A program made the translations under genes and the position numbers. A model generated the notes under the pieces. That model made no database searches, had not been told where the DNA came from, and was given only the letters and a program-made list of their open reading frames with translations. Shown here in pieces: positions 26,958 to 36,581 of a stretch of DNA of 64,000 bases. The stretch covers positions 496,001-560,000 of the forward strand of contig CAVSCD010000004.1 in assembly GCA_963726335.1 (NCBI GenBank), given 5' to 3'. The DNA comes from CAVSCD01 sp963726335 (GTDB lineage: Bacteria > Acidobacteriota > Aminicenantia > Aminicenantales > UBA8522). The first letter of the stretch is position 1; each line of letters opens with the position of its first letter.

Positions 26958-28321
26958 ATGACCCGCCATCCCGCAAGAAACACCCGCCGTCCTCTTACGA
27001 GAGCGCTCCTCGCCGGGGCGCTGGTCTCGCTCGCGGCGGCCGTTGCTGCGCCGGCAACGGCCCAGGAACCGAGGAAGAGCTCACCGACAGCGTCGACGGT
27101 CAACGCGGCTGCAGTCTGTCTCCTCAAGCCCGCTCGCGTCTTCGGAGAGGACGGCAAAATCCACGACGGTTGGGCGGTGTTGGTCAAAGGCGAAAAGATC
27201 GCGGCCGTCGGGCCGGCCGCCGGGATCGCCGTCCCGGCCGGCGCCGAAACGATCGACCTTCCCGGGATGACGCTTCTCCCGGGTCTGATGGACATCCACT
27301 CGCACATCTTTCTCCACCCCTACAATGAAACCCTCTGGAACGACCAGGTCCTCAAAGAGCCTGTCCCATACCGGACAATCCGGGCGATCAAACACTGCGA
27401 AGCCACGCTCATGGCCGGATTCACTCTGCTCCGCGACCTCGGGACCGAGGGCGCCGGCTACGCCGACGTCGCCGTTCAGCGGGCCATCAATGAAGGCCTC
27501 ATCCCCGGACCGCGCCTGCTGGTGGCGACCCTCGCCATCGTGGCCACCGCAAGCTACGGGCCCGGCCCCGCCGGGTTCCGTCCCGACCTCATTCTTCCCA
27601 AGGGCGGCCAGGAGGCGAGCGGCCAGGCGGAGGTCATCAAGGCCGTCCGCGAGCAGGTCGGCGGCGGCGCCGACTGGGTCAAGATCTATGCCGATTACCG
27701 CCACGGCGTGAGCGGCACGGTCCCGACCTTCAGCGAGGAGGAGATCCGGACGATGGTCGCGGAAGCCCGCTCGGCGGGCCGGCCCGTGTCGGCGCACGCC
27801 ACGACCCCCGAAGGAATGCGGCGGGCGACGGTCGCCGGCGTGGACTCGATCGAGCACGGCTATGGCGGCACCCCCGAGGTCTTCCGCTTGATGGCCGAGC
27901 GCGGCGTCGCCTTTCTCCCGACGTTGGCCGACCGAGGAAGCCTACGGCGAGTACTTTGAGGGGCATAAAAGGGGAGGGCCGCTGAGCCCGGGGATGGAGG
28001 AAGCCTTGCGCGCGTTCAAGTCAGCGCTCGAGGCCGGCGTCACCATCGGCCTCGGAAGCGACGTCGGGGTTTTCCCGCATGGCGAAAACTACCGGGAGCT
28101 CGAGTGGATGGTGCGCGGCGGCATGACGCCAACCCAGGCTCTCCTCGCGGCAACGGCGGTAAACGCCAAGATCATCCGGATGGCGGATCAGCTCGGCAGC
28201 GATCCGGCCCGGGTTTCTGGCCGATCTTGTGGCGGTGCCCGGCGATCCGGTTACCAACATCGAGGCCGTCCGTGATGTGCGTTTTGTCATGAAGGGCGGA
28301 GTCGTCTACAAGCGGCCATAG
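26958..28321 (+). CDS. Secreted amidohydrolase (imidazolonepropionase-like), two frameshifts
   Basis: About 453 residues are encoded if two single-base insertions are ignored, one near 27926 (GGCCGACC) and one near 28210 (GGCCCGGG). Visible family features are a signal peptide, the metal motif DIHSHIF, VKIYADYR with a candidate carboxylated lysine, HATTPEG, IEHGYGG, the late Asp in GLGSDVGVF, and the C-terminal ADLVAVPGDP....FVMKGGVVYK. Relatives act as Xaa-Pro dipeptidases or imidazolone/organophosphate hydrolases. As written, the last catalytic Asp and the closing beta domain are in other frames, so the gene is broken or the sequence has errors. Confidence 0.75.
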
Positions 28322-28442
28322 TTGCCGACAGGAAAAAGCCCGGAGACTGAACTGCCGCTCGCCGGCTCCTCGCGGCCGGCAGAGTCAAGTCGGCGACCAG
28401 TGAGATCCCGAGTCCAGACCGGCCGCCTCCGGGAGAAACCGT

Positions 28443-28471
28443 TTGACATTGTCCGCGTTGGCTTCTATATT
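28443..28471 (+). promoter_or_regulatory. Strong sigma-70-type promoter
   Basis: TTGACA (28443-28448), a 17-base spacer and TATATT (28466-28471) stand about 60 bases before the start of the envelope-protein gene at 28534. This is one of the best promoter matches in the window. Confidence 0.65.
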
Positions 28472-28533
28472 TCCTGCCAATGAGAAGCCCGCAACGAGGG
28501 CGCAACAGCGTAATCCTATAAGGACTCCGAAAC

Positions 28534-29340
28534 ATGGGCTGGTCATCCCGAAAGAAAACACATGCTAAAATTCGGCTGAGGGGAAGGTCCTGCGCGGTAC
28601 TGATTTTTTTCGGCATCTCCTTGGCGGCGCCCGCCTATGCGCAGGAGAAGGCCAGTGCTGCGGACGAACAGGTCCGGGAGCGCCTGAGCTACATCGAAGA
28701 CGCACTGTATTCGGGGCAGCCACGGGCGAAGACCTGGTGGTACGGCTGGATTTCCGGTTATTCCGGCGCAGCCATTGTCATGGGGGGGCTTGCGGCCGGG
28801 CACTGGAACGATACGAAGCTCGATCCCGAAACCGAGATCGAGGTTCAAGACCGGGATTTCGCGGAGGATATGCTGGTCGGAAGCGCCACGCTCGCCCTGG
28901 GCGTGGCCGGACTTGTCATCGACCCGTTCGTCCCGGCTTACGGCCCGAACCGGCTGCGCGCCGTGCCTGAAGGAACGCCCGAGGAGCGACGGCTCAAGCT
29001 TGAAAAGGCCGAGGAGCTCCTGCGCGAATGCGCCAAGCGGGAGAAGGACGGACGAGGCTGGATGACGCATCTTCTCAACCTCGGGGTGAACGCCGCCGCC
29101 GGCCTGGTGACGGTCTGGGCTTTCGACAGGCCGTGGTCGGACGGCCTCCTGACGTTTGCGACGGGCGAAGCCGTCTCTCTGCTCAACATCTTAAGCCAGC
29201 CCCGGAGAGCCATGCGCGACCTGAAAAACTATGAGGTCAAGTACCTGGGAAAACAGGGAGCCTTCATCAACCCGGAGGGCAACATGGGAATTCAGTGGGC
29301 TCCCCGCCCCGGCGGAATCAGCGTCAGGTTCAGCTTCTAA
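28534..29340 (+). CDS. Unknown envelope protein with signal peptide
   Basis: The 268-residue product has a basic N-terminus and hydrophobic core ending in APAYAQ, typical of Sec cleavage. Hydrophobic stretches follow near residues 78-90 (GAAIVMGGLAAGH), 112-130 (LVGSATLALGVAGLVIDPF) and 182-200 (LGVNAAAGLVTVWAF), with a charged helix between them. It ends in SVRFSF; the terminal Phe is common in outer-membrane proteins, but the hydrophobic stretches look helical, so the location is uncertain. AAGGA lies 9 bases before the ATG and a strong promoter precedes it. I do not recognise the family. Confidence 0.6.
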   Translation: MGWSSRKKTHAKIRLRGRSCAVLIFFGISLAAPAYAQEKASAADEQVRERLSYIEDALYSGQPRAKTWWYGWISGYSGAAIVMGGLAAGHWNDTKLDPETEIEVQDRDFAEDMLVGSATLALGVAGLVIDPFVPAYGPNRLRAVPEGTPEERRLKLEKAEELLRECAKREKDGRGWMTHLLNLGVNAAAGLVTVWAFDRPWSDGLLTFATGEAVSLLNILSQPRRAMRDLKNYEVKYLGKQGAFINPEGNMGIQWAPRPGGISVRFSF

Positions 29341-29465
29341 TCTCAGCGGGACAGATCATCGAGACCTGATCCGATGCCATCTCCGCAAATTACGATATGT
29401 GCAGTGTGTTCAGCAGGGGGACTCCTTGCCCTGTCCGTTTCGGGCCGGCTCCTGGGGAGGAGAGA

Positions 29466-30711
29466 TTGAATAATAAGGCTCGGGCTTACGCAACGTACGG
29501 CTACCGTTGGCTTGTCCTCCTGGCGTTCGTCATCATCGGGCTCATGACCCAGGTTCTCTGGATCACGTTCGCCCCGATTACCGGTGCGGCGGCCCGCTTC
29601 TACCACACCTCGGACCTGATGATCGGGCTGTTATCGATGAGCTTTATGATCGTGTTTATCCTGGTCTTTTTCCCCGCCGCTTACGCGATCGACACCTGGG
29701 GCTTCCGGAGGGCGGTCGGGCATCGGAGCCGGGTTGACGGCGGTCTTCGGTCTCAGCCGAGGCCTCTTTGCCGCGAACTTCACCATCGTCTTTCTCTCCC
29801 AGGTCGGGCTGGCCGTCGGGCAGCCGTTTGTCATCGGCGCGATCACCAAGGTCGCCGCCCGTTGGTTCCCCGCGGAAGAGAGGGCGACGGCTTCCGCCCT
29901 GGGGACTCTCGCCTTGTATCTGGGGCCGCTCATCGCGATGTTCCTCACCCCTTATCTTTCCCTCCGCCTCGGGATACCGCACACGCTCATGATCTACGGC
30001 ATCGCCGCCGCGGCGGCGGCCGTCCTTTTCCTCCTCGTCGCCCGCGAGCGCCCGCCGACCCCGGCCGGCGAGGATGCGCGCGTCCTGATGCTCGAGGGAC
30101 TCAAATCCATGCTCCGCCGGCGGGACTTCATCTTCCTCATGTTCATGTTCTTCGTCGGGTTGGGCCTGTTCAATTGCGTCTCGACCTGGATCGAAAACAT
30201 CATCCGCCCCCGCGGGTTCGGCGTCTCCCAGGCCGGTGTCCTCGGCGGCCTGATGCTCGCCGGCGGAATCCTGGGAGCGGTCGTCGTCTCTCTTCTCTCC
30301 GATCATCTGCGGCGCCGGAAACCGTTTCTTGTCTTGGCCCTCGCCGGGTTGATCCCCGGACTCCTCGGCATTGCTTACTCGACAAGCTACGCGCTGCTAC
30401 TGGTGTCGGGTTTCGTATTCGGGTTTTTCCTGTTGAGCGCCGGGCCGATCGGGTTTCAGTTTGCCGCCGAGATCACCCATCCGGCGCCCGAAGCCACCTC
30501 GAACACACTGCTTCTGCTCATGGGGCAGGTCTCGGGGATCGTCTTCGTCCTGGGGATGGACGCGCTCAAGGCCCCGGGATCGGGGGCCATGACATCTTCA
30601 CTCCTTATCCTGGCGGGGCTGGCCATCGTGAGCGCGGTTTTGGCGGGAATTGTCGGCGAATCGCCGGTGCATGCGAAATATCAAGCAGAGAAGGGAAGGG
30701 GCGGAGATTAG
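29466..30711 (+). CDS. MFS transporter, FLVCR-like, one frameshift
   Basis: Ignoring one inserted G near 29718 (GTCGGGCATC), the gene encodes about 414 residues with 12 hydrophobic helices. The start is probably a TTG (NNKARAYATYGYRW) behind GGGGAGGAG. The N-terminal half (VLWITFAPITGAAARFY, AYAIDTWGFRRAVG) and the loop KVAARWFPAEERATASALG recall the FLVCR/MFS branch that moves haem, choline or related small molecules in eukaryotes; the bacterial substrate is unknown. As written, the frame is lost after about 84 residues, and only the downstream part from 29734 could be made separately. Confidence 0.65.
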
Positions 30712-30718
30712 GCTTGCG

Positions 30719-31787
30719 TCATCGAGGGGAGGGGTCGGGCGCGGACGCCCGGCGCATCACTTCAAAGGCCTCGATCGACGAATCCCGCGGCACCAGGCAA
30801 CCCGTGCTCAGGATGAAGCCCTTGAGTCCGGCGGCGGCCCGCCGGGCCCCGACACAGGCTTCGGGCAACAGGTGCAGGTTGCCCGGCAGGAAAAACAGGG
30901 GATTGACGTTTCCCTTGACGCACATGCTTTTGCCCAAAACCGACACGGCGGCACTCCAATCGGTGGGAGAATCCACGTCACAGCCGTCAGCGCCGGTCTC
31001 GGCGATGTCGGCCAGCATCCCGGTCGTGTTGCCGCAGATATGGAGCAGCGACAAGGCACCGAGCTCTCGGATGCGGTCGACCAGCTCGCGCTCGTAAGGC
31101 AGGACGAACTCGCGGTAGGCGGCCGGGCTGATGAGACTTCCGGAAGCCATCCCTTCGCCGATCCAGATGAACCTCGCTCCGGCCCGGCAGATTTCTTCGG
31201 CCTGGCTCAGGGCTATTTCCTGACGGCGGCGCAGGGCCTGATGAACGCGGCGAGGATCATCCACCAGGGCGACCATCAGTCTTTCCAGTCCGACGAGGAA
31301 GCCGAGCTGCGAGAACGCGCCAGTCAAACCGACGCAGACCGCCGCCCGGGCTTTAACCTCATCAGGGATAGCCCGATACGTCTCCAGCATGCCCGGGTGG
31401 AAAAGCGCGGCCCGGGCAGAGGCGCGGATCTTCGAGCGAATCAATATCGGTCCGAAAGACCGAGGCAACGTCGTTCGTGCCAAACCGGACTTCCAAGCAC
31501 TCGTCAAGAAGCAACCGGAAGCCGGATTCAAAGGGTGTCGCCAGGGCCGCTTGTTCAGGACTGAAACACAAATTAATGTAGACCCCGTCGATGGGCAACC
31601 GTTCGAGGCCGTGCACGAGGGCCCGGGCGTGCGCGGCGGTATCAAGCTGCACTTCCGACAGTGGAATACCGCTGAAGGCGCCGGCAAAAACCAGATCGAC
31701 GAGCGGAAAACACGGGGTTCGCTCGACGCTCTGCCGCAAAAGGGCCCGTTCTATGAGAGTATGACTATCGGACACAATGCGTATCAT
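30719..31787 (-). CDS. Uroporphyrinogen decarboxylase-like (MtaA/CmuA type), one frameshift
   Basis: The gene encodes about 355 residues in two frames. The first (31787 to about 31420) starts MIRIVSDSHTLIERALLRQS and holds PCFPLVDLVFAGAFSG. The second continues with LFHPGMLETYRAIPDEVKAR, ICRAGARFIWIGEGMASGS and the zinc-type motif LLHICGNTTGMLADIAETG. It ends with ILSTGCLVPRDSSIEAF. That His/Cys pattern is typical of methylcobamide:CoM methyltransferase-like UroD proteins rather than haem biosynthesis. The shift equals one extra base near 31420. No strong ribosome site is seen at the first ATG. Stops of this gene and the MFS gene are 7 bases apart and convergent. Confidence 0.65.
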
Positions 31788-31941
31788 CTTCCGGATGTCT
31801 CAGCCTCCTGGGCGCCAGGATCTTCAAATCCCGGCTTAGCATTGGTTTGATTTTCACCCAAGCGGATCATCTTTGGCAAGCCCGAGAGCGTCCATGGCCG
31901 TCCCGGGGAAGCTCATCTCGGCCCCGCGCCGGTTGCCGACG

Positions 31942-33489
31942 TCACTTCTTGAGGTCGGCCTCGACGAAGCGCCGGGCCAGCGCCTCGGAATCGCCGTAAA
32001 GGTTCTGAAGTCGGGAGAGCTCGCCCTCGAGCTCGCGGCGGACCGAGGCATAAGCCGGGTCGGCATAGACGTTCCGGAGCTCTCGCGGGTCCTCCGCGAG
32101 GTCATAGAGCTCCCAGGCGTCGATGTCATGATAAAAGCGGATGAGCTTATACCGCCGCGTCCGGACGCCGAAGTGACGCTTGACCTGGTGGACGGCCGGG
32201 AACTCGTAGTAATGATAATAGGCCGATTCGGGCCAGCCGGCTGCTTTACCGCCCGTCAGAAGCGGCAGGAACGACCTTCCCTGCATGGCCCCGGGCTTTT
32301 TAAGGCCGGCACAGTCGAGGAAGGTCGGGGCAAAATCCACGTTAGTGAGGATATCCCCGTTGACCGACGCGGACCGGATCTTGCCGGGCAGCCGCATGAC
32401 AAGCGGCATCCGAAGCGCTTCCTCGTACATGAAGCGCTTGTCGAACCAGCCGTGCTCGCCCAGGAAGAATCCCTGGTCGGACGTATAGACGACAAGGGTA
32501 TTCCGGGCCAGTCCGGTCGCTTCGAGCGCCGCCAGAACCCGGCCAACGCTCTCGTCGATCGCGGCCACGCAGCCAAGATAATCCTCGAGGTAGCGCTGGT
32601 ACTTCCAACGGACGAGCGCCTTTCCCGTTAGCCCGGCCTTGCGGAACGCTTCGCGTTTTGGGCCGTAAGCGGCCTCCCAGGCTTCCCTCTGGGCTTCATC
32701 CAACCTCTCGGGGGGCGGCCCGAGCTTGAGGTCGGAGTCGAGGGTCAGGTGGTCGCGGATCGTCATCTCCTGCTCGAAGGCGGCGCGGGACCGCGTCGCA
32801 TAGTCATCGAACAGGGTCGGCGGCTCCGGAAAATGGACATCGTCGTAAAGCGAGAGATGGCGCGGGGCCGGCTGCCAGTTCCGGTGAGGGGCTTTGTGGT
32901 GGAGCATCAGCAGGAAGGGCCGCGATGAGCGTTTGCGCTTCTCCAGGAAATCGACGGCCAGGTCCGTCAAGATGTCGGTGACGTAGCCCGGGACCCTCCG
33001 GGTACTGCCCATCTCGATCAGGTCGGGATTATAGTACTCGCCCCAGCCGGGGAGCATGTTCCAGTAATCGAAACCCGCCGGGTCGCCCTGCAGATGCCAT
33101 TTGCCGAGGAGCGCAGTTTCATAGCCTGCCGCCTGAAGAAGCTTGGGAAATGTCTCCTGGGACCCGTCAAAGACCTGGGCGTTGTCGCGCAGCCCGTTGA
33201 TATGGCTGTATTTGCCCGTGATGATGGCGGCCCGGCTCGGGGCGCAGATCCCGTTCGTACAAAAGCAGTTCTCGAAGCGGACGCCTTCCCGGGCGATCCT
33301 GTCGATATGCGGCGTCGTGTTGAGGCGGCTTCCATAGCAGCCGATGGCTTGAGAAGCGTGGTCGTCCGCCATGATGAAGACGATGTTGGCGGGAAGAGGG
33401 GAGCCCGTGTTTCCGGGGGAGCCGCACCGTGTCAAGGGGATGGCCAGCGAAGCCAGGCCGACGGACTTCACAAAATCGCGTCTTTTCAT
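31942..33489 (-). CDS. TAT/lipoprotein-type sulfatase
   Basis: The intact 515-residue product starts MKRRDFVKSVGLASLAIPLTRC, a twin-arginine-like signal with a possible lipidation Cys. The sulfatase core follows: NIVFIMADDHASQAIGCYG with metal-binding Asp pair, and the formylglycine site CAPSRAAIITGKY (Cys-x-Pro-Ser-Arg). Later motifs are LGKWHLQGD, HHKAPHRNWQP and YTSDQGFFLGEHGWFDKRF. It therefore needs a formylglycine-generating enzyme, not seen in this window. It probably removes sulfate from glycans such as mucin or glycosaminoglycans, matching the neighbouring glycosidases. GAGGAG is 6 bases before the ATG. Confidence 0.9.
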   Translation of the reverse strand: MKRRDFVKSVGLASLAIPLTRCGSPGNTGSPLPANIVFIMADDHASQAIGCYGSRLNTTPHIDRIAREGVRFENCFCTNGICAPSRAAIITGKYSHINGLRDNAQVFDGSQETFPKLLQAAGYETALLGKWHLQGDPAGFDYWNMLPGWGEYYNPDLIEMGSTRRVPGYVTDILTDLAVDFLEKRKRSSRPFLLMLHHKAPHRNWQPAPRHLSLYDDVHFPEPPTLFDDYATRSRAAFEQEMTIRDHLTLDSDLKLGPPPERLDEAQREAWEAAYGPKREAFRKAGLTGKALVRWKYQRYLEDYLGCVAAIDESVGRVLAALEATGLARNTLVVYTSDQGFFLGEHGWFDKRFMYEEALRMPLVMRLPGKIRSASVNGDILTNVDFAPTFLDCAGLKKPGAMQGRSFLPLLTGGKAAGWPESAYYHYYEFPAVHQVKRHFGVRTRRYKLIRFYHDIDAWELYDLAEDPRELRNVYADPAYASVRRELEGELSRLQNLYGDSEALARRFVEADLKK

Positions 33490-33576
33490 GTGTTTCTCCT
33501 CGGGGCTTATAACACAGCGATTGCCAGGGGGTCAAAAAACAGGCGGGGGGACGGATGCCGACCATGCTGAATTTCA

Positions 33577-33605
33577 TTGACAATAAAAATTAAAGTTCAT
33601 AGAAT
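33577..33605 (+). promoter_or_regulatory. Strong promoter upstream of the subtilase pseudogene
   Basis: TTGACA (33577-33582), a 17-base AT-rich spacer and TAGAAT (33600-33605) give a near-consensus promoter. It would produce a leader of about 85 bases. Confidence 0.65.
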
Positions 33606-33635
33606 TCAGTCACAGATCGAAATGTTTTCTCCTTT

Positions 33636-33684
33636 CCGTTGACCCGATCAACGGAGGGAGCGCGGCCGACGGAAAGACCGTCGG
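33636..33684 (+). promoter_or_regulatory. Double hairpin in the subtilase 5' leader
   Basis: Two perfect 7-bp stem-loops with 5-base loops stand side by side: CCGTTGA/TCAACGG (33636-33642 with 33648-33654) and CCGACGG/CCGTCGG (33666-33672 with 33678-33684). They sit directly before the AAAGGAGG ribosome site. Confidence 0.5.
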
Positions 33685-33696
33685 TCGAAAGGAGGA

Positions 33697-35054
33697 GTGG
33701 TGAGTAAAAGTCTACGGGTTTTAGCAGCCATCGCGCTGCTCGTGACGGGAGTGGCGCTGGCTTCGGCCGCGCCGCGCAATTACCTGATCGTGGCCAAGGC
33801 CCAAGGCCAGGGGAGCGCCGATCTCGAAGACGCGGTCGCCGCAGCGGGAGGCCTGATCACGGCCAAGATCCCGGAGATCGGGGTCGTGCTGGCGTCGTCC
33901 GACAACCCCAATTTCCTGAAGCAGATCGTGAGGATTGCCCGGGTGCAGCAGGCCGCCGAGGACATCGAAGTCCAGTGGATCAACAACGAGCAGAACGTTG
34001 AGGCCGTCGAATCCGATCTGCAGGTCACCGGAGTGAACTCCGAGCCCTATTGGGGCTACCAGTGGAATATCCGCCAGATTCTCGCCGATCAAACGGCCGC
34101 CAACGGCGATCTGGGCTGGGGCGTCGTACGCGCCAGGGTGGCTGTGCTCGACAGCGGAATTGTGACTACGCACCCCCGATATCGCGCCTAATCTCAACCG
34201 CTTTTAAGCAGCTCGTTCGTACCCACTGAGCCAGACCGTCAATCCACCCTATGGTGCGTTTTCAACCATGGGACACACGTGGCTGGGATCATAGCCGCGC
34301 CGATCAATGACTGGGGTAACCAGGGCGTCGCACCCTTAGCCGAAATCGTCGCCGTCAAGGTGCTAAATGCAGCTGGGAGCGGGGCGTTCTCGTGGGTCAT
34401 TCAGGGAATCATGTACGCCTCAGGCCCGCTGTTCAAAGCCGATATCATCAATATGAGTCTGGGCACAACTTTCGACCGCATCAATCCGGCGGCGGGGGAG
34501 CCGGCCCCCTGATCGCCGCGCTCAACCGCGCGATCAACTACGCCACGGCGGCTGGTACACTATGCATCAGCTCGGCGGGCAACGAAGGCGTCAACCTCAA
34601 CAGCATGATCTGGTCGATCCCGGCCCAGTCGGGAACGGCATGGCGGTCGCGGCGACGGGCCCATCGACTTCTACAACCTAGGAAACTCGGCAATCTTCGA
34701 TCGCCCAGCTTCGTACACGAACTATGGCCAGTCGGTTGTCAATGTGGCAGCGCCGGGCGGTGATTATACCCTCTACCCAGCCACGACGTCATACATGGTA
34801 TATGACATGGTGATCAGCCCGGGTGGCTAGGGTGATCCAAGCACTTTCTAATTATGTATTCTTCGCTGACGGGCACATCCATGGCGGCGCCTCATGTTTC
34901 CGGCGTTGCGGCACTCATCGTCGGCAAGTACGGCAAAATGTCACCGGCGCGGCTCAAAGCCATCATTGAGCAGTCAGCCGACGACATCCTCAAGCCCGGC
35001 GCGGACCCGTTTTCCGGCAAGGGGCGGATCAACGCCCATGAAGCGGTAGAATGA
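33697..35054 (+). pseudogene. Secreted subtilisin-like serine protease, multiply frameshifted
   Basis: All parts of an S8 protease are readable but in different frames: signal peptide, an inhibitor-I9-like propeptide (NYLIVAKAQGQGSADLEDAV), catalytic Asp in ARVAVLDSGI (about 34130), catalytic His in HGTHVAGI (about 34265), substrate strand INMSLGTTFD, oxyanion Asn in SSAGNEG, and catalytic Ser in LTGTSMAAPHVSG (about 34870). At least five single-base shifts and extra in-frame stops fall between 34170 and 34850, the first one in a C5 run near 34175. The start is GTG (33697 or 33700) close behind AAAGGAGG. This is much more damaged than the other frameshifted genes and is not expected to give active protease. 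Confidence 0.8.
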
Positions 35055-35082
35055 CTCACGGCAGCGGTCGCCATTAACCTCG

Positions 35083-35105
35083 GGGCCGGCGGCTCTCGCC
35101 GGCCC
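35083..35105 (+). terminator. Hairpin terminator after the subtilase remnant
   Basis: GGGCCGGCG pairs perfectly with CGCCGGCCC across a 5-base loop and is followed by TATTCTTTCT. Confidence 0.6.
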
Positions 35106-35273
35106 TATTCTTTCTCGCCTCCTAAGTCTATTATCAAAACGCCCTAAAAACACATACGCGTATATGCGCTGTCCCGACGCCATCAAGCTCGGGTCAGTCC
35201 GCACAATTCCCGATCCGGCTTGGGTTTTACACGGCCTCCGGGATGATGTAACATGAGCCCCCGTTGGCGATCC

Positions 35274-35347
<74 letters not shown>

Positions 35348-35435
35348 CTCTGTTTTCCCCATATAAGCGCCCTCCTTTCCTTTCCTCCGTTTCCACCATT
35401 TTCCATCATTCTTGACATAAAAGCCAAAAGGTTAG

Positions 35436-35450
35436 TGATAGCCTCTATCA
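35436..35450. promoter_or_regulatory. Operator-like inverted repeat TGATAG-CCT-CTATCA
   Basis: A perfect 6-bp inverted repeat with a 3-base centre lies 18 bases downstream of a TTGACA (35412-35417), where a -10 region would be. That position suits a repressor site controlling the unknown gene pair downstream. Confidence 0.35.
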
Positions 35451-35488
35451 GCAACTTGACAACCTTCCCATGCGTCCCTAACCTGAGC

Positions 35489-35560
35489 ATGGAACAGCTG
35501 ACGCTGCACGAAGAGAAATTGAATTATCTGAAAGCGCTGGGGAGGGACCATGAAAGATAA
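35489..35560 (+). CDS. Possible 23-residue leader ORF
   Basis: A short frame reads MEQLTLHEEKLNYLKALGRD and then HER before TAA. It overlaps the start of the next gene by 11 bases (the ATG at 35550 lies inside it), which would allow coupled translation. It has no clear ribosome site, so it could be chance. Confidence 0.3.
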   Translation: MEQLTLHEEKLNYLKALGRDHER

Positions 35561-36182
35561 GACAAAGAAGACGACGGCCAAACGCCGGACCATCTCGCGG
35601 AAGCCACCCGGCCAGGCGATCGCCGCCATGAAGACCTTCATCGAGTCGGAAAGGATCAAGGGGATAATCGGACTGGAGGATTCGAAATTCCTGACGAAGC
35701 ATGACCGCCTAGAGATCATTCTGAACATGGCCAGGAGAATCCGCAACACCGGCGGGCTCGATGAAGATGAAGCTTTCTTCTTCATGTCCATCGCGCTGGA
35801 CCAGCTGGCGGAAGAACGAATCCTGGCGGACGCGGAATTGACCAGGATCAACGCCGCCATCGGGGAAAAGGAAGCCGGGCTGGCGGAAGCTGAATTCTGG
35901 CTAACCGGGGAAGCGCCTGACGATGTCGAAGAACTTCGGAACATCTATGACGACAGATGTCGACAGGTCGAAGCCGACGTCATGCGGGAACTTGGGGAAG
36001 GCAAAATGGCGGACCTATACCTGAACGACGAAAAGGAATACTATCGCCGCCGAACCCGCGGGGCGCTTTGCGTTTATAAGGGAGACGAAGCAAAGCTGGA
36101 AGAAGCAAAGAAACTATTCCGGGAAATATTCATCAAGCACGGCTGGGAAGACCTGCTGCCGGGCCTTGGTATGAAGTCATGA
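35550..36182 (+). CDS. Unknown helical protein next to tRNA-Arg
   Basis: The 210-residue product is rich in Lys, Glu and Arg and looks almost wholly helical. The basic N-terminus (MKDKTKKTTAKRRTISRK) may bind nucleic acid. The body contains EAFFFMSIALDQLAEERILAD and a Glu-rich coiled-coil-like stretch (residues 90-130), and it ends in HGWEDLLPGLGMKS. A GGGAGGG ribosome site supports the start. No family is recognised. Its place just after a tRNA gene, with no functional tie to the methionine genes downstream, suggests acquired DNA. Confidence 0.6.
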   Translation: MKDKTKKTTAKRRTISRKPPGQAIAAMKTFIESERIKGIIGLEDSKFLTKHDRLEIILNMARRIRNTGGLDEDEAFFFMSIALDQLAEERILADAELTRINAAIGEKEAGLAEAEFWLTGEAPDDVEELRNIYDDRCRQVEADVMRELGEGKMADLYLNDEKEYYRRRTRGALCVYKGDEAKLEEAKKLFREIFIKHGWEDLLPGLGMKS

Positions 36183-36285
36183 TCGACAGAAACCGTACCG
36201 GTTCGTTCGTGATCGGAACATGACGTGAATTTAGGCGGACGATATGAATCTGCCGAAAACGACGTGATTCCGGTCTCAAGCGCCA

Positions 36286-36314
36286 TTGACATATCCGCCA
36301 AATTGGCCGATAAT
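36286..36314 (+). promoter_or_regulatory. Promoter of the metY-metX-metW operon
   Basis: TTGACA (36286-36291), a 17-base spacer and GATAAT (36309-36314) make a near-consensus promoter. It implies a transcript start near 36321 and a leader of about 260 bases. Confidence 0.6.
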
Positions 36315-36320
36315 CGCCGT

Positions 36321-36581
36321 GACTCAAATGCGCAAGCTCGGCCAAGACGGACCGTTCGAAACCTGCCGCATGATAATGCCCGGCCCGGATGCGGGCGCGC
36401 CTGTATTTTAGCGCCGTATCCGGGAATTCCGGCCTCAAAGCCCCACTTTATCCGAGTTCTTACCGTACGATCGGCGAGGGAGGGGCTCAGGATCGAAGAC
36501 TGCGTCAAGCTAAGGAGAGGTAAGCGCGCCAAGGCTCGGCAGCACGAGAATTGATTGCCGAAAATCAGGGAGTTACGACCG
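36321..36581 (+). promoter_or_regulatory. Long structured leader of metY, possible SAM-I-like RNA
   Basis: The leader contains GC-rich inverted segments and, at about 36457-36515, a run resembling parts of the SAM-I core: TTCTTA, then GGCGAGGGAG, GGGCTC, GAAG and GCGTCAAGC. The invariant GGCAACC of that family is not present as such and the closing helix is unclear, so this is only a weak suggestion from position (upstream of a methionine gene) and partial likeness. No gene is seen between 36183 and 36581. Confidence 0.25.
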
